64,000 nt of DNA from Demequina sp. TMPB413. GTDB taxonomy: Bacteria > Actinomycetota > Actinomycetes > Actinomycetales > Demequinaceae. Both the position numbers and the translations under genes were made by a program. This document shows, piece by piece, positions 9,078 through 16,897 of this stretch (positions are counted from its first letter, which is position 1; each line of letters begins with the position of its first letter). The notes below the pieces were generated by a model. That model was not told where the DNA came from. It worked only from the letters and a program-made list of their open reading frames with translations, and made no database searches. The DNA lies in NCBI RefSeq assembly GCF_020447105.2, contig NZ_CP096184.1, forward strand, positions 620,001 through 684,000, read 5' to 3'.

Positions 9078-10268
9078 GTGCGCACCGCCCACGAACACGC
9101 ACTGGCGGCGCTCGCGCTCGCACCCGCGCCCGTTCCCGTCGAGGCGGGCTTGAGGGACGCGCACGGCCACGTGACGGCGGCTCCAGTCACGGCGAGCGTC
9201 GACTCTCCGCCCTTCGACAACTCAGCGATGGACGGCTTCGCGGTGCAGTGGGCCGACGTTCGCTCTGCCAACCCCGACGCTCCGGTGACGCTGCCGCTCG
9301 TGGGGGAGTCGCGCGCCGGCGTCCCGTTCTCCGCGGTGCTCGCGCCTGGCAGCGCGATCCGCATCATGACGGGCGCGCCGATGCCCGCTGGCGCCGACAC
9401 CGTGGTGCCGCTCGAGGTGACCTCTTCGGACGTGCATGCCGTGACCATCCAGGAGGTGCGAGACGAGGGCGCGCACGTGCGCAGGCGCGGGGAAGACGCG
9501 CGCACCGGGGACGAGGTGATCGGCAGCGGCGTCGAACTCTCCGCCCGCCACCTCGCGGCCGCAGCCGCGGTGGGCGCCGCGCGCCTGCAGGTGTTCCGTA
9601 GTCCGCGCGTCGGCATCCTGTCGACAGGAGACGAACTCGCGCCGCTGGGCGCCCCGCTCGGGCCCGGCCAGATCCACGAGTCCAACTCGGTCCTGCTCGA
9701 CGGTGCGGTGCGGGCCGCAGGTGGCGTGCCAGTGCTGCTCGGCCCCGTGGGCGACACGGAGGCCGAGGTGGTGGCCGCCATTCGCCGGGACGATGTCGAC
9801 CTGATCGTCACGACCGGCGGCGTCAGCGTCGGCGCTTATGACGTGATCAAGGCCGCGCTCGCGGGCCTTGGCGTGGACTTCATGACGGTCGCGATGCAGC
9901 CGGGCAAGCCGCAGGGCCTTGGCAGCGTGGACGGCATGCCGCTGTTGTGCCTGCCGGGCAACCCCGTGTCGGTGGCCGTGTCCTTCGAGCTGTTTGTGTT
10001 GCCCGTCATCCGCGCGATGCGAGGGCTTCCAGGGCAACTTGCGTGGGCGTCGGCGACGGTGTCAGAGGGCTGGTCGAGCCCTGCAGGCCGCGAGCAGTTC
10101 ATGCCGGTGCGTTGGGAGGCAGGCTCTGTGGCTCGCGCGACGGGCCGCGGCGCGGGCTCTCACCTGATGGCGCGGCTGGCCCTCGCCGACGGTCTCGCGA
10201 GGGTGCCTGCCAGCGTCACGGAGGTGCGCGCAGGCGATAGCCTCGAGTTCAGGAGGTTTTCCGGATGA
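9078..10268 (+). CDS. moeA: Molybdopterin molybdotransferase MoeA
   Basis: A 396-residue protein of normal MoeA length. It inserts molybdate into adenylylated molybdopterin. Seen are the N-terminal FDNSAMDGFAV motif, the central MogA-like domain (GILSTGDEL, TTGGVSVGAYDVIKAAL, KPQGLG) and a C-terminal beta-barrel. The GTG start at 9078 is two bases after moeB. Its stop overlaps moaC by 4 bp. The partner MogA is encoded 22 kb away at 32.5 kb. Confidence 0.95.
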   Translation: MRTAHEHALAALALAPAPVPVEAGLRDAHGHVTAAPVTASVDSPPFDNSAMDGFAVQWADVRSANPDAPVTLPLVGESRAGVPFSAVLAPGSAIRIMTGAPMPAGADTVVPLEVTSSDVHAVTIQEVRDEGAHVRRRGEDARTGDEVIGSGVELSARHLAAAAAVGAARLQVFRSPRVGILSTGDELAPLGAPLGPGQIHESNSVLLDGAVRAAGGVPVLLGPVGDTEAEVVAAIRRDDVDLIVTTGGVSVGAYDVIKAALAGLGVDFMTVAMQPGKPQGLGSVDGMPLLCLPGNPVSVAVSFELFVLPVIRAMRGLPGQLAWASATVSEGWSSPAGREQFMPVRWEAGSVARATGRGAGSHLMARLALADGLARVPASVTEVRAGDSLEFRRFSG

Positions 10269-10750
10269 GCGCATTCACTCACCTTGATGCCGCAGGCCAT
10301 GCGCGCATGGTGGACGTCACGCAGAAGCAGCCGACGGTGCGCAGCGCCATTGCCGAGGGCTTTGTCGAGTGCGCGCCGCATGTGGTCGCCGCGCTGAGGG
10401 ACGGCTCGGTGCCCAAGGGCGACGTGCTCGCCGTGGCGCGCATCGCGGGGATCGCGGGCGCCAAGCGCACGCCTGAACTACTGCCGCTCGCCCACGTGAT
10501 TGGAGTGCACGGCGTGACGGTTGATCTGGAGATCGCCGACGCTGGGGTCGCCATTCGCGCCACCGTCAGCACGGCGGATCGCACGGGAGTGGAGATGGAG
10601 GCGCTCACCGCGGTGAGCGTGGCCGCGCTCAATGTGATCGACATGGTGAAGGGGCTGGACAAGTCGACGAGCCTGCGTGACGTTCGCCTGATCGCGAAGG
10701 ACGGCGGCAAGTCTGGACCTTGGCGCAGGGACGATGGCGCCGGGTCGTGA
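10265..10750 (+). CDS. moaC: Cyclic pyranopterin monophosphate synthase
   Basis: A 161-residue MoaC, which makes cPMP from the product of the radical-SAM enzyme MoaA. Characteristic stretches are MVDVTQKQPTVR near the N-terminus, ELLPLAHVIGVHGV, and the EMEALTAVSVAALNVIDMVKG core. It overlaps moeA and mobA by 4 bp each. MoaA itself lies at 31.1 kb on the other strand. Confidence 0.96.
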   Translation: MSAFTHLDAAGHARMVDVTQKQPTVRSAIAEGFVECAPHVVAALRDGSVPKGDVLAVARIAGIAGAKRTPELLPLAHVIGVHGVTVDLEIADAGVAIRATVSTADRTGVEMEALTAVSVAALNVIDMVKGLDKSTSLRDVRLIAKDGGKSGPWRRDDGAGS

Positions 10751-11397
10751 GCCCTGAGCCTGTCTCCTTCGCCGCCGTCATCGTGGCTGGCGGGGCAGGT
10801 ACGCGCCTGTCTGGAGTGTCCAAGCCGGAGTTGAAGATCGCCGGGCGGACCCTCTTGGAGCGCACGCTGGACGCGTGCGAGGGCGCCTCCAACGTCGTGA
10901 TCGTGGGCGGCGAGCACCTCAAGCGCGAGGGGGCGCTGTGGGCGTGTGAGGACCCTCCCGGCTCTGGGCCGGCCGCCGGTCTTGCAGCCGGGCTGAACGT
11001 GCTGGACGCCGAGGGCGACCCGTCGCCGCTGGTGCTGGTGCTCGGGACGGACACGCCGCGTGCGAGCGCTGTAGCAGGAGTATTGCTTGAGCGCATGGCC
11101 GATGACGTGGCGGAAGTATTGCTGGAGCGGATGACCGATGAGGGCGCCGACTCGGAACGCGCGGGGGTGATGGATGGAGCGTGGCTGGTGGACGCGTCGG
11201 GAAACCCGCAGCCGCTCGTGGCCGTCTACCGCAGGGACGCGATTGCCAACCGTTGCGCGTCGCACGCGGCGCCGGGCGCCTCGCTGCGGCGGGTCACGGA
11301 GGGCCTGTCGATGATCGCTGTGCCCGACGTTCACGACGCTTCCAGGGACGTGGATACTTGGGAGGACGTGGAGTACTGGGAAGGGAAGCTGTCATGA
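10747..11397 (+). CDS. mobA: Molybdenum cofactor guanylyltransferase
   Basis: A 216-residue nucleotidyltransferase with the MobA signature IVAGGAGTRLSGVSKPEL at the N-terminus and GTDTPR in place of the usual GCD(T/M)P motif. It attaches GMP to Mo-molybdopterin to form MGD, which NarG and NasC need. The GTG start at 10747 overlaps the moaC stop. An in-frame 12-codon tandem duplication (11080-11151) lengthens the middle of the protein, giving two copies of a VLLERM(A/T)D(D/E) motif. Confidence 0.87.
   Translation: MSPEPVSFAAVIVAGGAGTRLSGVSKPELKIAGRTLLERTLDACEGASNVVIVGGEHLKREGALWACEDPPGSGPAAGLAAGLNVLDAEGDPSPLVLVLGTDTPRASAVAGVLLERMADDVAEVLLERMTDEGADSERAGVMDGAWLVDASGNPQPLVAVYRRDAIANRCASHAAPGASLRRVTEGLSMIAVPDVHDASRDVDTWEDVEYWEGKLS
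11080..11151 (+). repeat. 36-bp in-frame tandem duplication inside mobA
   Basis: Two adjacent 36-bp units, 11080-11115 and 11116-11151, share most bases. They encode VLLERMADDVAE followed by VLLERMTDEGAD. The unit is exactly 12 codons, so the frame is kept. The third-position differences suggest the duplication is not recent. Confidence 0.75.
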
Positions 11398-11651
11398 AGC
11401 AGGATCAACTCGAGACGTGGGTGACGGCGCTGAGCCAGGAACTCGACATCGACGTGACAGGACTCGACACGCAGGCCTTGCTGGACGTGGCGCGCGACGC
11501 CGCGCACTCCGTGATGCGCCCGGCGGCACCCCTTGCGACCTTCTTGGTCGGGTACGCCGCGGGAGTTGCCGGCACCGGCCTGGCGGGCGTGGAAGAGGCC
11601 TCTGCCAAGGCGTCGGCGCTTGCGCTCGATTGGCCACAGGGCGACGAATGA
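11394..11651 (+). CDS. Small DUF6457-type protein in molybdenum-cofactor operon
   Basis: An 85-residue protein resembling the DUF6457 family, small actinobacterial proteins usually found next to mobA or moaD. It is predicted largely helical with a hydrophobic alanine/glycine-rich middle (FLVGYAAGVAGTGLAG). No catalytic motif is visible. It overlaps mobA at its start and moaD at its end by 4 bp each, which implies tight co-expression and perhaps a helper role in MGD handling. That role is inference. Confidence 0.75.
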   Translation: MKQDQLETWVTALSQELDIDVTGLDTQALLDVARDAAHSVMRPAAPLATFLVGYAAGVAGTGLAGVEEASAKASALALDWPQGDE

Positions 11652-11884
11652 GCGTCACTGCCAGGCTGTTTGCTGCCGCGGCCGAGGCCGTGGGGGCTCA
11701 CGAGACCGCGGTCGACGTGAGCGACGTGGCCGGACTGCGTGCGGTCCTGGGCGCCGCGAGCGAGTCTGCGGCCTCGGTGATTCCGCAGTGCGCGGTGCTG
11801 GAGGGCGGGGTGCGCAGGGACGACGACCACGTGCTGGCCGACGGTGCCAAGGTGGACGTCATGCCGCCGTTTGCAGGGGGATGA
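11648..11884 (+). CDS. moaD: Molybdopterin synthase sulfur carrier subunit
   Basis: A 78-residue ubiquitin-like protein ending in the diagnostic PPFAGG. The final glycine is adenylated by MoeB and then thiocarboxylated. It carries sulfur to MoaE, whose gene is at 32.1 kb rather than next door. It overlaps the genes on both sides by 4 bp. Confidence 0.92.
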   Translation: MSVTARLFAAAAEAVGAHETAVDVSDVAGLRAVLGAASESAASVIPQCAVLEGGVRRDDDHVLADGAKVDVMPPFAGG

Positions 11885-12132
11885 TCTTTGCCGGCGGGTG
11901 CGTTGACGTGGTCATGACGAACAGCCAAATGGAACAGCGCACTGAACGCGCGGCGGTCCCGTTGGACTATGACCCGCGCGAGGACATCGAGGTAGGCGTG
12001 CTCATGGCCAACGGCCGCCTCGCGGGACGGCAGTTCGCGTCGCGCGCGGAGGCTGAGGCGTGGGCTCGTCCCGATGAGGGCGATCAGGTGGTCGAGTTCA
12101 ACATCCTGTGTGAGTGCTCCTTCACGTCATGA
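11881..12132 (+). CDS. Hypothetical protein at end of nas/moa operon
   Basis: An 83-residue frame whose ATG overlaps the moaD stop in an ATGA junction, so translational coupling is plausible; a second ATG at 11914 would give 72 residues. The sequence is acidic, contains PLDYDPREDIEVGVLMANGRL, and ends with two close cysteines (LCECSF). I do not recognise a family. It is the last convincing member of the 12-kb operon. Confidence 0.55.
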   Translation: MIFAGGCVDVVMTNSQMEQRTERAAVPLDYDPREDIEVGVLMANGRLAGRQFASRAEAEAWARPDEGDQVVEFNILCECSFTS

Positions 12133-12242
12133 CGTCGAGCACGCAGATCACGACCGCTGACGGGTTTGTCATCGCTGTCCTACGTGACGTTCCGCTCAGG
12201 CCGGAAGCGAAAGTCGTGGGATCTCGACGCTCGACCGTCTAA
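12129..12242 (+). CDS. Possible 37-residue micro-ORF
   Basis: An ATG at 12129 overlaps the previous stop (ATGA) and opens a 37-codon frame ending with TAA at 12240. The peptide begins MTSSTQITTADGF and ends with a basic tail (GSRRSTV). Only the overlap arrangement supports it; it may be the remnant of a longer gene. Confidence 0.25.
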   Translation: MTSSTQITTADGFVIAVLRDVPLRPEAKVVGSRRSTV

Positions 12243-12364
12243 GGAGCGCTAAGGCGTACCGCGACCAGCGAATCGAGTAGGCCCCACCATCCGACAAGGT
12301 ACGGTGGACGCGTTCGGTCAGGTAGCGGGCGGCCCTCGCCGACTACAGTGAGGAGCTCAACGAC

Positions 12365-12943
12365 ATGCATGCACCGGGCATCCAGCGAGCACCTGTCGGG
12401 GCTGTTGGATACCTGCGCGCGGCGGGGTTTGCTGTCGCAACTGTGATGCTCGTGCTGCTGCTGAGTGGTTGCTACGTGGAGAACTCGCAAGAGAGGGCGT
12501 GGGACCGAGCGGTAGGCGATGCTGCGGGCTCGTACGCCGAGGTGCTGTCGTGCATTCAGGAATCCGCAGGAGGCGTAGGCGACGCGGAACAGCAACTTGA
12601 GCCGCTGCTGGCATGCTTCGGTGGCGAGGGGTGGCATGTCGAGCCGGGGGACAAGTCCGGCCCGTTCGGACGTGGGTCCTTTCTTCTTGAGTCAGCAGAA
12701 GGAGGCGACTCTCTTGTCCTCGAGATCCTCAGTGTGGGTATCGCGACTGCGTCGTCAGCTGGAGGCAGTGCGTCTGAGAGTGCTGCCGCCTGCTGGACCA
12801 TCAGGATCGACTTGCTCAGCGGCGAGTTGGGTGAGCCCGAGCCGGTCGAGTGCGAGTCCGAAGTGCTTGAACAGGCGTCGGGCAGCGCACCCGACGTGGG
12901 ACTGAAGGCGCTTCAGTCCCGGGCGCCTGAGCGCGACTCCTGA
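12365..12943 (+). CDS. Putative lipoprotein
   Basis: A 192-residue protein with a basic N-terminus, a hydrophobic helix (VATVMLVLLLSGC) and a lipobox LLSGC around residue 36, so export and lipid anchoring are predicted. The mature part is acidic, contains several cysteines (CIQES, LLACFGG, ACWTI, VECES) and matches no family I know. It lies on its own just after the nas/moa operon, at the start of the accessory region. Confidence 0.65.
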   Translation: MHAPGIQRAPVGAVGYLRAAGFAVATVMLVLLLSGCYVENSQERAWDRAVGDAAGSYAEVLSCIQESAGGVGDAEQQLEPLLACFGGEGWHVEPGDKSGPFGRGSFLLESAEGGDSLVLEILSVGIATASSAGGSASESAAACWTIRIDLLSGELGEPEPVECESEVLEQASGSAPDVGLKALQSRAPERDS

Positions 12944-13303
12944 CCGGCCGGTGGCCGTCGCTGAAGGCCCGAAAGCGGCCCCCGCGAGGACCTTCGAGTC
13001 GCCCCTTCGAAGCTCTCCCGAAAGTAACGTCGCGATGGCCGGATCTCACTGCGTCGACCCCGCCCGCGGGGCAAGGCAATCTGTGTTCAGCTGCATCTCC
13101 CGCCATGGTGCGCGACTTCCGAAACCGCGACCGCCGCGCTCTGTCTCCCTGCAGAGCACGGGGGTCTTCGTCTTTCAGGAATGGCACCGCTTGGGATGGC
13201 TACCAGGCCGAAGGCATTGGGCAACTGGCGCAGTTCTCTCGAAAGCCCATGTCCTCGGTTACTAGCCAGTTTCGTCCAGGAGTGCCGGTGGGGGCGGCGC
13301 TCG
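12944..13303. other. Intergenic stretch with no supportable gene
   Basis: About 360 bases separate the lipoprotein gene from the convergent HEPN-like gene. Short frames exist on both strands, but they lack ribosome-binding sites and recognisable residue patterns. No hairpin terminator, tRNA or repeat was evident. Confidence 0.5.
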
Positions 13304-13696
13304 TCACACGGCGCGTGCCGACTCGACGAGGAACTCCATCGCGCGCGTAGCGCGTCGAACGCGATCGGCACTGATCGTGGTCGTTCCATACCCAGCGACT
13401 GTCTTGAGCTTGAGCAAGGCCTCGAGATGTTTCGCAGCCACCTTGTCTACCTTGCCCAGATGGTCGACGGCCTCCACGTGGTTCTCGCCCCGCGCATACT
13501 CGCCGAGCGCCGCGGCGCAGCGAACGTCAGCAGCCGCGATGCCTGCGTGAACGCACAGCGTGACATACGCATTTGTCACGTCCTCGGCGTCGTCAGCGAG
13601 TTCCCGCACTAACTCCGCGGCTTCGTAGAACTGCAAGGCGACCGCCATCCGACCGGCCTTCGCAGCGGCGTTGGCTCGGACTTTTCGCGGTGTCAT
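13304..13696 (-). CDS. HEPN-like protein, probable partner of the adjacent MNT protein
   Basis: A 130-residue, almost entirely helical protein. It is translated from an ATG that overlaps the stop of the nucleotidyltransferase gene by 4 bp. Short helical proteins in this position are usually HEPN-domain partners of minimal nucleotidyltransferases. The segment AYVTLCVHAGIAAADV followed by ARGENH is the most conserved-looking part, but a clear R-x4-6-H ribonuclease motif is not obvious. Toxin function is therefore inferred from context, not from residues. Confidence 0.6.
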   Translation of the reverse strand: MTPRKVRANAAAKAGRMAVALQFYEAAELVRELADDAEDVTNAYVTLCVHAGIAAADVRCAAALGEYARGENHVEAVDHLGKVDKVAAKHLEALLKLKTVAGYGTTTISADRVRRATRAMEFLVESARAV

Positions 13697-14316
13697 CGCC
13701 GAGCACTCCTCGCAGTGCGGCGCAGCCAATCTGTCGGCCCTGACACCACCAGCGCGTCGGCCAGCAGCGACTCGATGATCGGGTCTCGCTTGGCGGCGCC
13801 AAGCCGCACCTCTGGTTCTGTGAGACTCAGAATGCGCAGGTCGTTCCCTGTCCACGCTGACACGTCGGCTGCGAACGCGCTGGTCAGTGTCTCCCACAGT
13901 TCGGCATCGACGCCGGGATCGACCAGAAATAGGTCGATGTCTGAATCCACGCGCATCTCGCCCCGAGCGGCCGAACCGAATAGTGCAGTCCAACGCGGCG
14001 GTGTTGGCCAAGCCTCGAGGTTCTCTTGCATGCGTTCCACCAGCGCGTCGCGCAGGCGCGCGATCGCGATCACCTGCGGCGCCGCAAGATGGCGTCGATT
14101 TAGCCGGTGACCGATGACAGAGCTCACCCGTTCGGAGTCCACGATGCCCTGCGCGCTCAGTCGACGCAGTGCCTTCCTGATCCCCTCATCCGAGCGATCA
14201 GGAAGCAGCGATTGAATTTGCCCGACGGTGAGGCTCGACTCGATTCGAGCGAGGACCGCCAAGATCTCACCGTCCAGGGTCGGCGTCAGCACCGCGAACG
14301 GACTCTGTAACTGCAT
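13693..14316 (-). CDS. Winged-helix plus minimal nucleotidyltransferase (MNT) protein
   Basis: A 207-residue two-domain protein. Residues 1 to about 80 look like a winged helix (LTVGQIQSLLP ... GIRKALRRLSAQGIV). From about 95 it carries the DNA polymerase beta-like nucleotidyltransferase motif FGSAARGEMRVDSDIDLFLV, with the GS and D-x-D residues intact. ATG 14316 was chosen over a start 13 codons upstream because AGGAGG lies 6 bases in front of it. MNT antitoxins of MNT-HEPN systems can AMPylate their HEPN partner. The added DNA-binding domain suggests autoregulation through the inverted repeat just upstream. Confidence 0.72.
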   Translation of the reverse strand: MQLQSPFAVLTPTLDGEILAVLARIESSLTVGQIQSLLPDRSDEGIRKALRRLSAQGIVDSERVSSVIGHRLNRRHLAAPQVIAIARLRDALVERMQENLEAWPTPPRWTALFGSAARGEMRVDSDIDLFLVDPGVDAELWETLTSAFAADVSAWTGNDLRILSLTEPEVRLGAAKRDPIIESLLADALVVSGPTDWLRRTARSARR

Positions 14317-14331
14317 GGGCCACCTCCTGTT

Positions 14332-14365
14332 CCCACTATAGTGTGCGGTCGCCAACTATTGTGGG
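14332..14365. promoter_or_regulatory. Inverted repeat, probable operator of the MNT-HEPN pair
   Basis: CCCACTATAGT at 14332-14342 and ACTATTGTGGG at 14355-14365 are inverted copies matching at 10 of 11 positions, with 12 bases between. The left arm contains the perfect palindrome CACTATAGTG. The site lies 16 bases upstream of the MNT start codon, as expected for an autorepressor's operator. Confidence 0.6.
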
Positions 14366-14444
14366 TTGCGCCTCGAGTGGCAAGGTCCATGCCGTGGCCG
14401 TCGCTGTGCTCCTGCTCGTCGCGGTGCCGCCATGGGAACGTACG

Positions 14445-14580
14445 CGCGCGGCGAGCAACTGGTAGGTCTGTCATGGACATAGCGTCCACCGCGGGTGTGA
14501 CAGGACGGGGACGCCTCCAGGGTTGCGAGGCGGGCGGCACGTCGGGCACGCGCTTTGCGCCCTTTTCCGTCAGGCTCATC
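14445..14580. repeat. Direct repeat copy 1 with fossil nirK 3' end
   Basis: Bases 14445-14507 match 20256-20318 at roughly 54 of 63 positions. Bases 14541-14580 match 20371-20410 at 33 of 40 positions. Both blocks keep the same order and orientation, with a 19-bp length difference between them. The second block is the end of the nirK coding region: read on the minus strand it gives MSLTEKGAKRV against MSLAEKGAKGV in NirK. The 14317-14666 gap holds nothing else apart from the MNT operator. Confidence 0.75.
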
Positions 14581-14582
14581 TG
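14541..14582 (-). pseudogene. Remnant of a nirK-like 3' terminus
   Basis: The minus strand encodes MSLTEKGAKRVPDV, closely matching the last residues of the intact NirK at 20.35 kb (MSLAEKGAKGVLEV). No further multicopper-oxidase sequence follows upstream, so only about 14 codons of a former gene or duplication survive. Confidence 0.6.
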
Positions 14583-14666
14583 GCCGCGCACCGGACTGGC
14601 GCGCGCTCCTGGCGCAGCGCGCGAAGCGCCGCATTGACTTCGCTATCTGTGCAATAGCCTTGCAAA

Positions 14667-15173
14667 GTGTCGACGCCCTCCGAGGAACTCCTTTCACGGT
14701 GCGTGCGGCCGTACTACCTGGCGATGATGGGTTCGAACGCCGCTTCGCATGAGGTGCCATACGACGCACTAGGAGAGCTCGCCGCTCTGACCGCGGACGA
14801 GGACGTCGAAGTCCTCCTCGGCTCACATTGGCGGGCTCGCGTGATGGGGGCATGGCTCAGCGCTGGCAGGACGAGCGCTTCCATTAACGGCGCGCTCCTT
14901 CGAAGTCTCGAGACCTCGCAGGGATTGCTGACGTCTACGCCGCTAGCCGCAGTTGCGGTGGTGAACTCCGGTGAAGCTGCAGTCCCCGCCCTAGAGGCCT
15001 ATCTGGATGCTCACGTGCAGCACAACTGGGGTAGGCCCGGCGTCATTGTGGCCGCGCTTGAATACGTCGGTGGAGCTGTCGATGGATTGTCGGCCGGCGG
15101 GGATGAGCGTGCCACCCTGGCTGCCATGGTTGCAGTCGCAGAGCGAGTGGGAGCCTTGAACGCGAACGGGTGA
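14667..15173 (+). CDS. DUF6000-like protein
   Basis: A 168-residue protein starting at GTG 14667. It contains EVLLGSHWRARVMGAWLSAGR and later PALEAYLDAHV, which resemble the DUF6000 family of actinobacterial proteins of unknown role (pattern: LL-x2-x-WR-x-R-x2-AAWL ... LR-x-YLD). It is soluble and helical. It stands alone just after repeat copy 1. The family assignment is from remembered pattern only. Confidence 0.6.
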   Translation: MSTPSEELLSRCVRPYYLAMMGSNAASHEVPYDALGELAALTADEDVEVLLGSHWRARVMGAWLSAGRTSASINGALLRSLETSQGLLTSTPLAAVAVVNSGEAAVPALEAYLDAHVQHNWGRPGVIVAALEYVGGAVDGLSAGGDERATLAAMVAVAERVGALNANG

Positions 15174-15252
15174 CGCAGGCGACTGAATCGGACCACGATC
15201 ATCGGGTGTGCCTCAACCGTGCAGCGCAGACTTGATCGCGATGGGAGGAACC

Positions 15253-16119
15253 ATGATCGCCGAACTCAATCGCATGGTCGATGCTATCGAGGACCGCCTC
15301 GAAGAAGACATCGATGTGCCCTCGATCGCAAGCAGTTTGGGGACCACGGAGTACCACCTGCGCCGCATGTTCTCGTCGCTGGCGGGCATGCCGTTGTCGG
15401 AGTATGTCAGGAGACGACGGATGACAGTGGCGGCGGCAGGCATCACCGCGGGCGACCACATGCTCGGAATCGCTGTCCGGTTCGGATATGGCTCTGAAGA
15501 GGCGTTCGGAAGGGCATTCCGCGCTGTGCACGGCGTCAGGCCCGCTGACGCGCGACGCAACGGTGGCCCCCTCCTGTCACAACCGAAGATCAGGTTTCGC
15601 CTGACAGTTGAAGGGAGCAACACCATGGAAACGCGCATCGTCGAACACCCTGCATTCCGCCTTGTCGGCCACGCGGCACGTGTGCCACTCGTCCACAGGG
15701 GCGTGAACCCACACATCCAGGCGCACGTCGCGGCGTTGCCTGCAGCGGAGCACCAGCGCCTTAAGGCGCTGGGGGATACCGAGCCGGTTGGCTTGCTTCA
15801 GGTCAGTGCCGACGTCGATCCCGACTACACCGAGGGCAGTGAACTCACGTACCTGCACGGCGTGGCCCTCGACGCGGATACCGCCGTTCCCGAGGACCTC
15901 GACGCGATCGAAGTACCGGAAGGTTCCTGGGCAGTGTTTCGCACCTCGGGCCCCTATCCGGACGCGTTGCAGGAGACGTGGGCCGCCACTGCCAGCGACT
16001 GGTTCCCCTCGAATCCGTGGCGGCTGCGACCCGGCCCGTCAATCGTGTCGGTCCTGGAACGCGCCGATGACTTCAGCACGGCAACCACAGAACTGTGGAT
16101 GCCCGTCGAACGTCAGTAG
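15253..16119 (+). CDS. AraC-type regulator with GyrI-like effector domain
   Basis: A 288-residue protein. The N-terminal ~110 residues are an AraC/XylS double helix-turn-helix (DVPSIASSLGTTEYHLRRMFSSLAGMPLSEYVRRRRM ... GYGSEEAFGRAFRAVHGVRPADAR). The C-terminal part is a GyrI/SOUL-like small-molecule-binding domain (FRLVGHAARVPL ... EVPEGSWAVFRTSGPYPDALQETW). Proteins of this build often sense toxic hydrophobic compounds. GGAGG sits five bases before ATG 15253, so this start is preferred to GTG 15208. Confidence 0.85.
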   Translation: MIAELNRMVDAIEDRLEEDIDVPSIASSLGTTEYHLRRMFSSLAGMPLSEYVRRRRMTVAAAGITAGDHMLGIAVRFGYGSEEAFGRAFRAVHGVRPADARRNGGPLLSQPKIRFRLTVEGSNTMETRIVEHPAFRLVGHAARVPLVHRGVNPHIQAHVAALPAAEHQRLKALGDTEPVGLLQVSADVDPDYTEGSELTYLHGVALDADTAVPEDLDAIEVPEGSWAVFRTSGPYPDALQETWAATASDWFPSNPWRLRPGPSIVSVLERADDFSTATTELWMPVERQ

Positions 16120-16133
16120 ACGCTGCGCACCGC

Positions 16134-16775
16134 CTAGGCCGTCTGTTCCGACAACGCCGCGGCGATCAGGTTCGCGACGGCGACGGTCTTGTCGAGACCC
16201 TCGCGGTCGCTTGATGCCCTCGACGCCAGCAGCACGAACGATCGTTCGGTCTGGAATCTGACGTCGATGCCAGGGAACGCAAGGTAGCCGCGGGCGTCGG
16301 TGGCACCGTCGACGACAATGGGCTGCTCCTCGGGTGGGCGTCGATTCTCCTGGTCGTCCTGGGCCCCGCCGACCGCCATCGTCCGGTGGTCGGCGAGCGG
16401 GAGGATGTAGATCTCAAGCACAGTGCCGACATCTGTTTGGTAGGCGCACAGGTGCTCGTCTTGGTTGCCAAAGTCAGACTCGTAGTGCTGCGTGACATCG
16501 AGGCCGAGCGCTGCCCCGACAGCGTCGTCGCTTATCAGGCAGGGCGAGAAGCGCGCGACCGTGGCGGAACCCCTGGTTGCTTGCGGGGCCGCCGTCGATG
16601 AGGCCGTGGGTTCCGATGCGGTCGGTGCGTCCGGGGCTGGAGACGTTGGCGGGTCGGGTGTGGGTGCACTGGAGCATGCGGCTGCCGACAGTGCAACGAT
16701 CACCGCCGTGGCTGCGCTTCGGACGCCCCGCCGCACAGTCCGTGGAGTGGCTCGCGCCGGCTTCGATGTGTCCAC
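16134..16775 (-). CDS. Putative lipoprotein, DUF3558-like
   Basis: A 213-residue protein from a GTG start at 16775. A basic segment and hydrophobic helix end in the lipobox SAAAC. A proline/serine/threonine-rich linker follows, then a globular domain with two spaced cysteines (SPCLISDDAVGAALGL ... HLCAYQT), as in DUF3558 cell-envelope lipoproteins. The function is unknown. It faces the AraC-type gene with only 14 bases between the stops. A longer frame to 16943 exists but would bury the signal peptide. Confidence 0.65.
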   Translation of the reverse strand: MDTSKPARATPRTVRRGVRSAATAVIVALSAAACSSAPTPDPPTSPAPDAPTASEPTASSTAAPQATRGSATVARFSPCLISDDAVGAALGLDVTQHYESDFGNQDEHLCAYQTDVGTVLEIYILPLADHRTMAVGGAQDDQENRRPPEEQPIVVDGATDARGYLAFPGIDVRFQTERSFVLLASRASSDREGLDKTVAVANLIAAALSEQTA

Positions 16776-16897
16776 TACGTGGCACGCGCCCGGTCGTAGA
16801 TCATGGCAGTCGGCCCCCCCCGTTCGGCTATCACCGACGTTACACCGCTCGGTGGTTCCCGGACGCTGCGACTGAGCACTCCTCAGTGTTCCCGCTG

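Noticed and set aside
11881-12132. Assigning a redox role to the 83-residue protein from its C-x-C ending
   Set aside because: A single close cysteine pair without a family match is not enough.
12951-13265. Plus-strand frame of 104 codons after the lipoprotein
   Set aside because: No ribosome-binding site, no recognisable pattern, and competing frames of equal length on the other strand.
14335-14340. TATAGT as the -10 box of the MNT gene
   Set aside because: A transcript from it would begin within the ribosome-binding site; the hexamer is better explained as part of the inverted repeat.
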